From Planctomycetota bacterium (GTDB lineage: Bacteria; Planctomycetota; Planctomycetia; Gemmatales; Gemmataceae): DNA of 64,000 bases. Both the position numbers and the translations under genes were made by a program. Positions 25,647-33,636 of the stretch are shown here, piece by piece (positions within the stretch are counted from its first letter, which is position 1; each line of letters opens with the position of its first letter). The notes below the pieces were generated by a model. It saw nothing but the letters and a program-made list of their open reading frames with translations, made no database searches and was not told the DNA's origin. The stretch is from contig JAIOPV010000067.1 of assembly GCA_021413735.1 (NCBI GenBank), positions 37,087 through 101,086 of the forward strand. The letters are read 5' to 3'.

Positions 25647-28307
25647 ATGGCAAAGGATTTCCCACACCGACGGGTTCTTCCGCTCGCTCCGCTCCTCGCG
25701 CAGTTCAGGAACACCTGCGCGCTGCTAACCGCTGCCCCAACCTTCCAGCCCGACACACTCGATCACACTCCCGACGCCATTCTCGCGGACGAACTGCAAC
25801 GGTTCGCGTCGTCGGTGCTGCCCGTCGTCTTTCACCCCGACGTGTTCCGTCGCGAAGTCGGATTCCTCAGGCACGCGCTGTCGCACTTGTTTCGGGGTCA
25901 CGATGCGTTGCCGGAACGGCTGTCTCGCTGCGTCACGCCTGGCGAAGCGTATCACGTCCCCGGAATCGGGCCTGGCTTCTGGTCGGCAATGCTGCAAGTG
26001 TCGGCAGCCGGTCCGCTGTGGTGCCCTGCGGTCGAACGCGGTTTGCGAGCGTTGGGTCTGTTCCCAGATAACCCGCGAAGCGTCGCGGAGCGATTCGCCG
26101 CAACGGTGGCAGGTTGCGAGGAAGTTGGAAGAAACCTAACCCCCCAACCCCCTTCCCTGGGAAGGAAGGGGGAGTCAAAAAAAGCCCCTCTCCCCTTGGG
26201 GGAGGGGTTGGGGAGGGGTTCTGTCTCTGATTTCCTCGAACGTGTTTCGCGGATGACGGGCCGCGAACTTCCCTCGGCGTCGACCGATTCCGCAGCGTTC
26301 GCGTGGTCGGTTAGCTCCGAAGACATTCAACGCTCAGTGCGTGAAATCCGCACCAGGCTGCCCCTCAAGAAACGCCGAGAAGCAACAGCCCCCGCGGTCA
26401 TCGAAGCGATCACGCGATTCCTGGCTGAGTCGGAAGCTGGCAATCACGAAGCCGCGTTCGAGGCGTTCCGCAGTTCTTGCCCCGAAGACGCGTGGGAAGC
26501 CGCGCTCCCGTTCCTCGACGATGCCTATTCGCCAGCCCTTCCGCTTGCCGAACGCGCACAACTCTGGTGCGAAGTCGCCCGCGTGTTGCGAGACACCTTC
26601 CGCGTTCACCCGCTGGAACTCGCGGAGTTGGTGACCGTGGCCGGGCAACCGACGCCTGCCCCCGAACCGCAAGACTTCCCGGGCTTCTGTTCCGACACGT
26701 TCACGTTCCTCGACGAACTCACGACCACCAACAGCCGCGACTGGATGGCCACCAACCGCGACCGTTACCAGTTCGTGTTGCGCGAGCCACTGGTCGAACT
26801 CTGTGAGGCGGTCGCGGAGCGCTACATCCGCCCAGTGCTGAACCGTGAACACGGCTGGGATCTCGAATGCGACGCCCGGAGCGGTCGTGCCCTCACGAGC
26901 ATCTGCAAGAATGACTACGGCCGCAGCGGTCCATATCAGCCGGTGCAATGGGTGACGTTCTACCGCAAGAGTCGCGCGAACAAACGCGACGACGCTCAGT
27001 TCTTCGTGCGGGTCGCCGCCGACGGCGTCAGCTACGGCTTCCACCTTGGGCGCACGGCACGCGAGGCGGGCGGTCAGTTCCGCAAGGCAATCCAAGAACA
27101 CGGCGAAGCCGTGTTCCGTGCGCTGGCTCCGGGTCAGTTGCTGGAGAGTTGCCACTTCTGGACCGGCAACGATCTCGCAACCGAAGTCGTGATGAAGTCG
27201 CCGGCCGACCTGCGAGCATGGGCCGCTAACAAGACCATCGCGGCGGGCATTCACCGCGTGCCTTCCGATCCGACTCTGCGAAGCGATGACCTTCCGGGCG
27301 AAGTGCTGCTTACGTTCGACCGATTGCTGCCGTTGTTCGCGTGTGCGGCCGAGGCTGATCCGCGTCAATTGCTCGTGCGGCGTGCGGGGTCGCCGGACTC
27401 GCCGCAGGTCTACGATCCGGCTTCTTTCCATCGCGAAACGTTCCTCTCGAATGTCTGGCTCGATCGCGTGATGGGTCTGCTGCGGCTCAAGAAGCAGCTC
27501 ATTTTCCAGGGCGTGCCCGGTACCGGCAAAACGCACGTCGCGCGATCGCTTGCACGCCTGCTCACGCACGACCGACCGGGTTGCGTTCGGCTCGTGCAGT
27601 TCCACCCGGCGTACAGTTACGAGGAATTCGTCGAAGGCATTCGCGTGCGGAACGTGGAAACCGACGGCCGCTCCGAGATCGTGTATCCGGTTGAAGATGG
27701 CGTTCTTGCGGAGTTCGCGGCCCAGGCAACCGTACGCCCGAGCGAACCGCACGTCCTCATCGTGGACGAGTTGAACCGAGGGAACTTGCCGCGAATCTTC
27801 GGCGAACTGCTGTTCCTGCTGGAGTATCGCGATCAGGCCGTGACGCTGCCGTATTCGAAGCGTTCGTTCCGATTGCCTGAGAATCTGTTCGTGCTCGCCA
27901 CCATGAACCAGCTTGACCGCTCGGCGGTGGCGCTCGATCAGGCACTTCGCCGTCGTTTCTCGTTCGTGGACATGCCGGCCGATGCCGCAGTGCTGGCTCG
28001 CTGGCTGGAGAATCACCCGCCGCTGACCCCGAACGACGAAACCTTCGGGGTGCGGGTCGTGCGACTATTCGAGGAACTGAACGACCGCCTGACGCGTGAT
28101 CTCGGACCGGGCAAGCACGTCGGTCACAGCTTCTTCATGGTGCCCGAACTGGATCGCGAGAAGTTGTCAGCGGTGTGGGATCATCACGTTCGCCCGCTGC
28201 TGCTGGACTACCTCGGCGGCCGCGAGGACCGCCTGAAGGATTACGCCCCCGAACGCTTGCTGGGCGAACGCACAGGGAAGCGTGCGAAACCAATATCGGG
28301 AAGTTGA
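25647..28307 (+). CDS. mcrB: McrB-like AAA+ GTPase with DUF2461-like domain
   Basis: ATG 25647 gives 886 residues. Residues about 600-870 are a McrB-type AAA+ motor: Walker A GVPGTGKT (622-629), Walker B VLIVDELNRGN (703-713), sensor ATMN (751-754) and arginine finger ALRRRF. McrB uses GTP to translocate modified DNA and drives the McrC nuclease encoded just downstream. The N-terminal 600 residues are unusual: a helical region (1-160, with a helix-hairpin-like HVPGIGPGFW), a low-complexity stretch made by a DNA repeat read in frame (about 163-193), more helices, and then a DUF2461-like domain at about 348-530 (FTFLDELTTTNSRDW, RDRYQFVLREPLVEL, QWVTFYRKS, YGFHLG). This domain is in the place where other McrB proteins carry their target-recognition module. 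The start is uncertain because the ribosome site is weak. Confidence 0.87.
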   Translation: MAKDFPHRRVLPLAPLLAQFRNTCALLTAAPTFQPDTLDHTPDAILADELQRFASSVLPVVFHPDVFRREVGFLRHALSHLFRGHDALPERLSRCVTPGEAYHVPGIGPGFWSAMLQVSAAGPLWCPAVERGLRALGLFPDNPRSVAERFAATVAGCEEVGRNLTPQPPSLGRKGESKKAPLPLGEGLGRGSVSDFLERVSRMTGRELPSASTDSAAFAWSVSSEDIQRSVREIRTRLPLKKRREATAPAVIEAITRFLAESEAGNHEAAFEAFRSSCPEDAWEAALPFLDDAYSPALPLAERAQLWCEVARVLRDTFRVHPLELAELVTVAGQPTPAPEPQDFPGFCSDTFTFLDELTTTNSRDWMATNRDRYQFVLREPLVELCEAVAERYIRPVLNREHGWDLECDARSGRALTSICKNDYGRSGPYQPVQWVTFYRKSRANKRDDAQFFVRVAADGVSYGFHLGRTAREAGGQFRKAIQEHGEAVFRALAPGQLLESCHFWTGNDLATEVVMKSPADLRAWAANKTIAAGIHRVPSDPTLRSDDLPGEVLLTFDRLLPLFACAAEADPRQLLVRRAGSPDSPQVYDPASFHRETFLSNVWLDRVMGLLRLKKQLIFQGVPGTGKTHVARSLARLLTHDRPGCVRLVQFHPAYSYEEFVEGIRVRNVETDGRSEIVYPVEDGVLAEFAAQATVRPSEPHVLIVDELNRGNLPRIFGELLFLLEYRDQAVTLPYSKRSFRLPENLFVLATMNQLDRSAVALDQALRRRFSFVDMPADAAVLARWLENHPPLTPNDETFGVRVVRLFEELNDRLTRDLGPGKHVGHSFFMVPELDREKLSAVWDHHVRPLLLDYLGGREDRLKDYAPERLLGERTGKRAKPISGS
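26136..26224. repeat. C/G-rich palindromic repeat inside mcrB, read in frame
   Basis: CCCCCAACCCCCTTCCC and its GGAAGGAAGGGGGAG partner, then CCCCTCTCCCC-TTGGGGGAGGGG, form two adjacent hairpins. This kind of repeat is normally intergenic in planctomycetes and cyanobacteria. Here it keeps the frame open and encodes NLTPQPPSLGRKGE...PLPLGEGLGRG, which looks nothing like the surrounding helical protein. Confidence 0.75.
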
Positions 28308-28635
28308 TGTCTCGGTGAGAAGTCGCTTCATCACGAAAACACGCAAGGACAATACTGGCGCCGTTATGGGACAATCTCCGTTGACAAGAAGGGGCATATC
28401 TTTGCCCCGAAGGGGCAGGACACCGTAGCCCGGGGCAAGACTGCGAAGCTGTCGCCGCCCCGGGTCATGGACAAGGACAGAAATGCAACCTGAAAGGGTG
28501 CGACACACGTCCGCATTTCCCCGCTGGACAAAGGTCTTTGTCCCACCCTTTCAGGGTGGATGTTTTGGGTTGGGTTGATCCTGGGGCGTCGCCTTCGGCT
28601 TGCCCCAGGCTATGGTGTACCGCCCCTTCGGGGCG
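28308..28635. repeat. Cluster of palindromes between mcrB and mcrC
   Basis: The 328-base gap holds no gene but at least five stems: TTGCCCCGAAGGGGCAG near 28402; CCCGGGGC...GCCCCGGG near 28430-28464; CCTGAAAGGGTG at 28489-28500 with CACCCTTTCAGG at 28544-28555; CCTGGGGC...GCCCCAGG near 28580-28609; and CGCCCCTTCGGGGCG at 28621-28635. McrB and McrC genes are usually adjacent or overlapping, so this gap is abnormal and suggests that repeats have inserted between them. Confidence 0.7.
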
Positions 28636-29862
28636 ATGACAAAATGCAAGCATCACGAAACCGGAGCCACTTCACTCGTGAACCAGTTGGTCCAACTCGT
28701 CGAACGCCGCACGCAGCTCGTTCGGCTGCCGCGTGGTGATGTCGCATTTCTGAACGAACACGCACGCCACCTCGTCGAAGTCGTGCCTTCGTTTCGGCGG
28801 GGCAGGTATCGCATCACGCCTCGCGGTTACGTCGGTTGGTTCGATTCGCCGACACGTCGCTTCGCCATCAGCCCGAAAATTCCCTGGCCGAACACGCAGA
28901 TGCTCCTCGGGGTGAGACACGCCGAAGTAAGCGAGATCGAGCCAGACGCGGGGTTGCTAAACGTGCTTGCTTGGGAGTTCGCGAGCCAACTACGCACTGT
29001 CACGCGAATCGGACTCGTCGCGGGCTACCACGATCACGACACCATTTCGCCGTTCCTTCGCGGCAAGTTCAGAGTCGCCGAGCAGCTTCGAGACGCTGCC
29101 GCACGAGCGTTTCCCGATCGCTTTCACATCACGGAATCCGTCCTCGATCTCGATACGCCGTGGAACCGCATCCCGCGAGTGGTCGCTGATGAACTGCTCA
29201 CGAATCCCAAACTCGGGGAACATACACGAATCGAATTGCAGGATGCGACCCTCTCACTTGGTAGCGTTCCCGTTGCGTCAATCACGGATGCGGAGTTCGC
29301 GGCAGCCGACGCGGAACCGCGTGCGAGTCACTACCGTCCACTGCTCGAACTGTGTCGCACGCTGCACGACGGCTTCGCGGCGGCTCGACCGGCTGACACG
29401 GGAAGCGGTGGGTTTCTCGTCGATATGGGGCGAACCTTCGAGCGGTGGCTCGAACGCGGCCTCACAGCCGAATTTGCAAGGCGACAGAACTGGCGAGTCG
29501 AAGCGCAGCGCGAGTTTCCGATTGGGCCGACCGTGTTGCAGCCGGACATCGTGATTCGCAAGCGTGAGGAGCCGCGTGTCGTGCTCGATGCCAAGTGGAA
29601 GGCACCCGGCGCAGTTCCCGACGCGGCTGACCTGCACCAGATACTTGCGTATGCCGCGATCACCGGGGCCAAGCACGTCGGGCTGGTGTATCCCAGTCGC
29701 CGGTTTGCACGGCGATCGTTCCGCGTTCCAGGCAGTGACATCACGGTGTCACTGCTCCGCGTGCGAGTGATTGGAAGCGTGGAAGAGTGTCGCCGGTCGG
29801 TTGGACAGCTCGCCCGATTCGTGCGTCGAGATGGTTCCGAAGGTGTCGAAAACGAGCGGTAA
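28636..29862 (+). CDS. mcrC: McrC-like PD-(D/E)XK endonuclease subunit
   Basis: ATG 28636 gives 408 residues (GTG 28678 is an alternative). The N-terminal part (RYRITPRGYVGWFDSPTRR, then IPRVVADELLT) is the beta-rich McrC platform that binds the McrB hexamer. The C-terminal nuclease has VLQPDIVIR (Asp304) and VVLDAKWK (Asp318-x-Lys320), the PD-(D/E)XK core, followed by LHQILAYAAITGAKHVGLVYP. McrC cuts DNA when McrB translocates between two modified sites. With the mcrB gene it forms a type IV restriction locus, despite the 328-base gap. No methyltransferase is present, as expected for a modification-dependent system. Confidence 0.9.
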   Translation: MTKCKHHETGATSLVNQLVQLVERRTQLVRLPRGDVAFLNEHARHLVEVVPSFRRGRYRITPRGYVGWFDSPTRRFAISPKIPWPNTQMLLGVRHAEVSEIEPDAGLLNVLAWEFASQLRTVTRIGLVAGYHDHDTISPFLRGKFRVAEQLRDAAARAFPDRFHITESVLDLDTPWNRIPRVVADELLTNPKLGEHTRIELQDATLSLGSVPVASITDAEFAAADAEPRASHYRPLLELCRTLHDGFAAARPADTGSGGFLVDMGRTFERWLERGLTAEFARRQNWRVEAQREFPIGPTVLQPDIVIRKREEPRVVLDAKWKAPGAVPDAADLHQILAYAAITGAKHVGLVYPSRRFARRSFRVPGSDITVSLLRVRVIGSVEECRRSVGQLARFVRRDGSEGVENER

Positions 29863-29952
29863 GTTCATCAGGTTGGTTACCGTTCGCCGCAAAGCAATTG
29901 CCAAGAATGGGATGGGAACCGCGGACAAATCTTGGTTGATGCTCTGACTAAC

Positions 29953-30008
29953 TTTCTTCCGGACGAATCGGATGGTTCCGGACATGGGGTGTGCATGTCG
30001 TCCGGAAT
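29953..30008 (+). repeat. TTCCGGAC motif cluster, copy C
   Basis: TTTCTTCCGGACGA is followed by GGATGGTTCCGGAC and then GTCCGGAATC. The first two blocks match, in the same order and spacing, the reverse complement of the two units at 39537-39597 and 39666-39726. It lies about 0.3 kb upstream of the HNH start. Confidence 0.7.
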
Positions 30009-30161
30009 CAATTGGCATCACGAATCACTTCCGTTTCCTTGACAAACCGCACAGGAAAGCTCTGCCATTGGGGAATGGGGAGACTTTGCCGAGTTTGCCG
30101 GGCGTGCGGGACTGAGATGAAGATGACGTGAAACAGAGTGTCGGAACCGGTGGTGGGGTCT

Positions 30162-30191
30162 TGCGGGAGCGAAAAAACTGCCGGTATGATG
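30162..30191 (+). promoter_or_regulatory. Predicted sigma-70-type promoter of the HNH gene
   Basis: TTGCGG at 30162-30167 and TATGAT at 30186-30191 are 18 bases apart. A GGGAGG lies just after the -10 box. The match is close, but planctomycete promoters are poorly defined. Confidence 0.5.
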
Positions 30192-30291
30192 GGAGGACAG
30201 ATGAACCTTGTAGCTCGCCAGCGCCTCTCCTAATTACGAGCCGACCGCGTGACGTGGCGGCAGATTAACCCTTACGAAAGGCCGCACCGCT

Positions 30292-30927
30292 ATGAATGTC
30301 GGTTTGCACTCGGCCTTGGACGCGAGCGTGTTGGTGCTGAACAAGACGTTCGTCGCCGTACACATCATCTCCGTCCGCCGAGCGTTCTGTTTGCTGTGTA
30401 AGGATCTCGCCGAGGTCGTCAGCATCGACGAAGGTCAGTTCGCAACCTACGACTTCGCGTCGTGGTCCGAACTGAGTGCCTTCCGCGCCTCGGACTTTCG
30501 TAAGGAAGAGGACGACTGGGTGCGGACGCCGACGTCCGAGATTCAGGCTCCCCGTGTTGTTCGGTTGCTGAGCTACGACAAGTTCCCAAAGCAGACGGTG
30601 AAGTTCAACCGTCGGAACCTGTTCGCTCGTGACCACAACCAGTGCCAGTACTGCGGGAAGAAGTTCCCGACGAGCGAACTGAGCCTGGACCACGTGATGC
30701 CACGAAGCCAGGGGGGTGGCACCACCTGGGACAACATCGTGTGCGCGTGCGTGGACTGCAACGTCCGTAAGGGCGGTCGCACTCCTCGGCAGGCCAACAT
30801 GACGCTGATCCGTAAGCCGGAGAAGCCGAAGCGAAGCCCGCTGTTGAACCTCAAGCTCACGCAGAAGAAGTACTCCTCGTGGCAGTCGTTCATCGACAAC
30901 GCTTACTGGAACGTTGAGCTGAAGTGA
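30292..30927 (+). CDS. HNH endonuclease family protein
   Basis: The 211-residue protein has a conserved N-terminal domain (VLVLNKTFVAVHIISVRRAFCLL) seen in many planctomycete and cyanobacterial HNH proteins, then a zinc-stabilised HNH core: RDHNQCQYCGKKFP, ELSLDHVMPRSQGG with the catalytic His, WDNIVCACVDCNVRKGGRTP, and a KSPLLNL-like tail. Both CxxC pairs and the DHV motif are complete, so it is probably an active metal-dependent nuclease. The family is widespread in genomes without any clear phage context, and its role is unknown. It follows the McrBC locus but has its own promoter and terminator, so a functional link is only possible. Confidence 0.92.
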   Translation: MNVGLHSALDASVLVLNKTFVAVHIISVRRAFCLLCKDLAEVVSIDEGQFATYDFASWSELSAFRASDFRKEEDDWVRTPTSEIQAPRVVRLLSYDKFPKQTVKFNRRNLFARDHNQCQYCGKKFPTSELSLDHVMPRSQGGGTTWDNIVCACVDCNVRKGGRTPRQANMTLIRKPEKPKRSPLLNLKLTQKKYSSWQSFIDNAYWNVELK

Positions 30928-30934
30928 TAACGCG

Positions 30935-30964
30935 AGAAGCCCACCCGATCGCGGGTGGGCTTCT
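30935..30964. terminator. Bidirectional terminator between the HNH gene and the minus-strand ORF
   Basis: AGAAGCCCACCCG (30935-30947) pairs with CGGGTGGGCTTCT (30952-30964) with loop ATCG. It starts 7 bases after the HNH stop and ends 7 bases before the stop of the minus-strand gene at 30972, which supports that ORF as real. Confidence 0.85.
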
Positions 30965-30971
30965 TGGTTAT

Positions 30972-31295
30972 TTAGGCCGACTCGCACAAACTCGCGACTA
31001 CACCACAAATACACTGGCGGAAGTGGCCAGACCAAATCTTCGCCCAGATAGGGCTCCAAACCGTGACACCGTAATCGAACTCTCCGACGTGCCGCCGTAT
31101 CTCGAGTTTGAGCACGGCTCGCGAGAGCCCTCTGCGGCAAAAGAACAGCTCAATACGCCGAGCTTCGATGATCTCCTTCCCCTCTGCGTCGCGGTAGTGA
31201 TATCCGGGGAGGTGAGTCTCCCAAGCAGTCACCTCCACGCCGACTGCCTGGAGTGACTTCGGCAACTGTTTCACGAGTCGCTCGGGAAGACGCAT
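30972..31295 (-). CDS. Hypothetical small protein
   Basis: ATG 31295 gives 107 residues; TTG 31322 or GTG 31316 would extend it to within 11-17 bases of the stop of the upstream gene. I do not recognise the family. The composition is normal for a folded protein (ERLVKQLPKSLQAVGVEVTAWETH, EARRIELFFCRRGLSRAVLKLEI), with no signal peptide and four cysteines. Its position at the end of the minus-strand protease block, and the terminator hairpin right after its stop, favour a real gene. An overlapping plus-strand frame at 30924-31256 has no such support. Confidence 0.5.
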   Translation of the reverse strand: MRLPERLVKQLPKSLQAVGVEVTAWETHLPGYHYRDAEGKEIIEARRIELFFCRRGLSRAVLKLEIRRHVGEFDYGVTVWSPIWAKIWSGHFRQCICGVVASLCESA

Positions 31296-31332
31296 CGAGG
31301 GTCTCGTTCGACGCACGATCAAGCCCGGCTGC

Positions 31333-33504
31333 TCACACGCGGTCGAGCGAGTCGAGCCATGCGATGAACTCGGCGAAGGTCGCGGCGTCGAAGTATTCCT
31401 TGCCGCTCTCTTTCATCTCGCGGAACACCACCGGGAACCGGCGTTCGATCAGCAAATCCTTGCTTTCCTTGATGTCTTTGATGAGCGGATCTTTGTCGCC
31501 GCCCGAGATGAAGAACGACAATGGCTGATTCGCGATGTTCTCCTTTGGATTAGTCCCGAGAACCGCGCCGACAGTGCCAACGCCACGGAAGATATCGCGA
31601 GCGTTGAACCCGACGTAGAACGCCATCTGCCCGCCGTTGCCCTGGCCGTGGGCGACAACGCGAGTCTTGTCGATCGTGTACTGCCCGAGAACCGTCTTCA
31701 CGTCTTGCATCACGATCTCGGTTTCGCTCGGCACCCAGCCGTCTTTGTTGCCCGACTTCGGCCCAACCAAGATGAAGTTGTGATCTTCGCAGACATCGCG
31801 GAAGGTTCGACCAACCTTCTCGCCGTCCTTGCTCGCCTCAGTCGTATCGTGGAACCACACGATCAAGCCGTAGGACTTGTTCGCGTCGTAGTTACCGGGA
31901 ATGTACACCCAGTATTCACGGCCAAGGGCCTCGTTGGTGCGCTTGATGAAGCCGGTTTCGACCTTCGGCTTGTCGTCTTTCTTGTCTTCTTTCTTCTCGT
32001 CTTCTTTCTTGTCATCGCCGAAACTGGCGTCTTCGTCCGCATCCCCGCAGCCAGGCCCGAACGGGTCTTTCGGTTCTTTGCCCTTCGGCTTGGGCTGACC
32101 TTCGAGTGCTTTGCCAGCCGACGACGGCAACGGCACCTTCTCAGGTAACGTGTCCGGCGCGGCAATCAACTTCGCTGTGACAGTCTCAACCTTGTCGCCT
32201 TCTTTTCGTTTCACCTCGATCTTGATTTCGACACCCGGCGTCAGTTGTTGCAAAGCTCGCAGTAGAGCAGAACGATTCTGAATGGGGGTCAGAGCGGGTG
32301 CCGCTGCCGGGGCGAGTTTCATCACGCGGTCGCCGATCTTCAAGCCTGCGATGTCCGCGGGACTCTTCGGGTAGACGTACCGAATCTCGACGCCCGGACC
32401 CGGATCGTCCCGCATCGGCAGCAACCCGAGGAACGCGCTCACATACGCGGTGTTGGTGCCTTGCAACTTCACGCCCTTGAACTCCATCTCTTTGTCGCCA
32501 CGCATCACCTTGACGCTGATTTCGTCGCCGTCGTACTTCGGCCCGAGGACGTGCTGCACCGTGGAGAAGTTCGGAATCTTCTTGCCGTCGATCTCCGTGA
32601 TCTTGTCGCCGACCTTCATCCCGGCGCGAGCGGCGGCAGAGTCCGGTTGAATTGCGCCGATGATCGGCGAGGCGTTGTAAGCGTCGTTGCCTTGCGGGTT
32701 GATGCCGAGCAACCCACGCTTGAGTTCCTGCCCCTGCTTCAGTCGCGGCAGCACGGCGAGGATGTCTTCGAGCGGCACGGCGAATCCGATCCCACCGTCG
32801 TAGACATCAACGCCAGCGGTTTCGCCTTCGGCACGGTTCGAGGCGGGAACGATCACGCCGTAAACCTGCCCGTTGAGCGCGACCAGCGGGCCACCGTAGT
32901 TCACGGGTGAGGTCTTCGCGTCGGTCTGGATGGCCTTACCCCAGATGCGGTTCGTTGCGCTGACGATGCCGACGCTCATGGATGGCGGGTGTTCCGCGTC
33001 CGGGTCGGATGTGCGACCGAGAGCGAGCGACCACTGGCCGATGTCGATGCCGCTCTTGGGGAACGCGGACGGAACCGGCAGGTCTTTCGCATCGACCTTG
33101 AGCAGCGTCAGCATGCGGGTCTGGTCATGAGCGACGACCTTGGCGACAAGCCGTTGTGGCCGCCCTGGAATCGTGACGAAGATGTCGGTCGGCTTGTTCG
33201 CGAAGTTGAAGGCGCTCGTGATGATGAACCCGTCTGCGTCCACGATCAACCCGGTGGTGGGGCCGGTGCCCTTGCGGATGCCAGCCGGAGGGGGACCGCC
33301 ACCTTTCTTCGGACCGCCCGGCACCATCTCGGCACCGCCAGCGGTTTCGATCTTCACGACGGTCGGCGCGACTTTCGCAGACGCCGCTTTCATCGCCTTC
33401 TCGGTGGACTCGTTGAGGTCCGCGGCGCGTGCTTGAGTCGCTGGAGCAGCGAGCAACGCCAAGAGAGCGATCAGAAGCCGCCGGGGTGTCAGCAAAGCGT
33501 TCAT
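31333..33504 (-). CDS. HtrA-like pseudoprotease fused to an esterase-like domain
   Basis: ATG 33504 gives 723 residues with a signal peptide (LLIALLALLAAPATQARA). An S1C trypsin-like domain (about 35-255) is followed by two PDZ domains (about 262-345 and 350-445), a Lys/Asp/Glu-rich linker (about 470-515) and an alpha/beta-hydrolase domain (520-723; YWVYIPGNYD, LIVWFHD). Aligned with the intact neighbour at 34872, all three protease positions have changed: His is Phe99 (ITSAFNF), Asp is Met131 (TRMLTLLKV) and Ser is Tyr203 (PVNYGGPLV). In the hydrolase the nucleophile elbow reads HGQGNGGQM, so the usual Ser is Gly622. Both halves therefore look catalytically dead and may bind peptides or ligands. 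It follows the second HtrA-like gene after a strong hairpin. Confidence 0.87.
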   Translation of the reverse strand: MNALLTPRRLLIALLALLAAPATQARAADLNESTEKAMKAASAKVAPTVVKIETAGGAEMVPGGPKKGGGPPPAGIRKGTGPTTGLIVDADGFIITSAFNFANKPTDIFVTIPGRPQRLVAKVVAHDQTRMLTLLKVDAKDLPVPSAFPKSGIDIGQWSLALGRTSDPDAEHPPSMSVGIVSATNRIWGKAIQTDAKTSPVNYGGPLVALNGQVYGVIVPASNRAEGETAGVDVYDGGIGFAVPLEDILAVLPRLKQGQELKRGLLGINPQGNDAYNASPIIGAIQPDSAAARAGMKVGDKITEIDGKKIPNFSTVQHVLGPKYDGDEISVKVMRGDKEMEFKGVKLQGTNTAYVSAFLGLLPMRDDPGPGVEIRYVYPKSPADIAGLKIGDRVMKLAPAAAPALTPIQNRSALLRALQQLTPGVEIKIEVKRKEGDKVETVTAKLIAAPDTLPEKVPLPSSAGKALEGQPKPKGKEPKDPFGPGCGDADEDASFGDDKKEDEKKEDKKDDKPKVETGFIKRTNEALGREYWVYIPGNYDANKSYGLIVWFHDTTEASKDGEKVGRTFRDVCEDHNFILVGPKSGNKDGWVPSETEIVMQDVKTVLGQYTIDKTRVVAHGQGNGGQMAFYVGFNARDIFRGVGTVGAVLGTNPKENIANQPLSFFISGGDKDPLIKDIKESKDLLIERRFPVVFREMKESGKEYFDAATFAEFIAWLDSLDRV

Positions 33505-33562
33505 CGGTGGAATCCGTTGGGGCGTATGTTCGTTGGGATCGACCGTTATCGCGTGGATTGTT

Positions 33563-33629
33563 GTGAGCGTCGAGGCGTAAGCCCGACGGTGCCACGTTTG
33601 CACCGTCGGGCTCACGCCTCGACGCTCAC
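33563..33629. repeat. 30-bp near-perfect hairpin between the two pseudoprotease genes
   Basis: Arms 33563-33592 and 33600-33629 match at 29 of 30 positions (GTGAGCGTCGAGGCGT core) around a 7-base loop. It lies between codirectional genes and could act as an attenuator, an RNA-stability element or a mobile palindrome. Confidence 0.85.
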
Positions 33630-33636
33630 AGACACG

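Larger units (their letters stand above)
29863..30291. other. Intergenic region with TTCCGGAC motifs and a promoter for the HNH gene
   Basis: This 429-base gap has no convincing reading frame. It contains one copy of the GGTTCCGGAC motif family (29953-30008; compare 39537-39726) and, nearer the HNH gene, a good sigma-70-like promoter at 30162-30191. The untranslated leader of the HNH gene would be about 95 bases. Confidence 0.55.

Noticed and set aside
26334..28016. A 560-residue open frame on the minus strand
   Set aside because: Antisense to the mcrB motor domain; no motif.
30292..30927. HNH gene as a third component of the McrBC system
   Set aside because: It has its own promoter and terminator and belongs to a family widespread outside defence loci; linkage alone is weak evidence.
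30924..31256. A 110-residue plus-strand frame opposite the small hypothetical gene
   Set aside because: It begins inside the terminator hairpin after the HNH gene, has no ribosome site, and competes with a minus-strand frame better supported by position.
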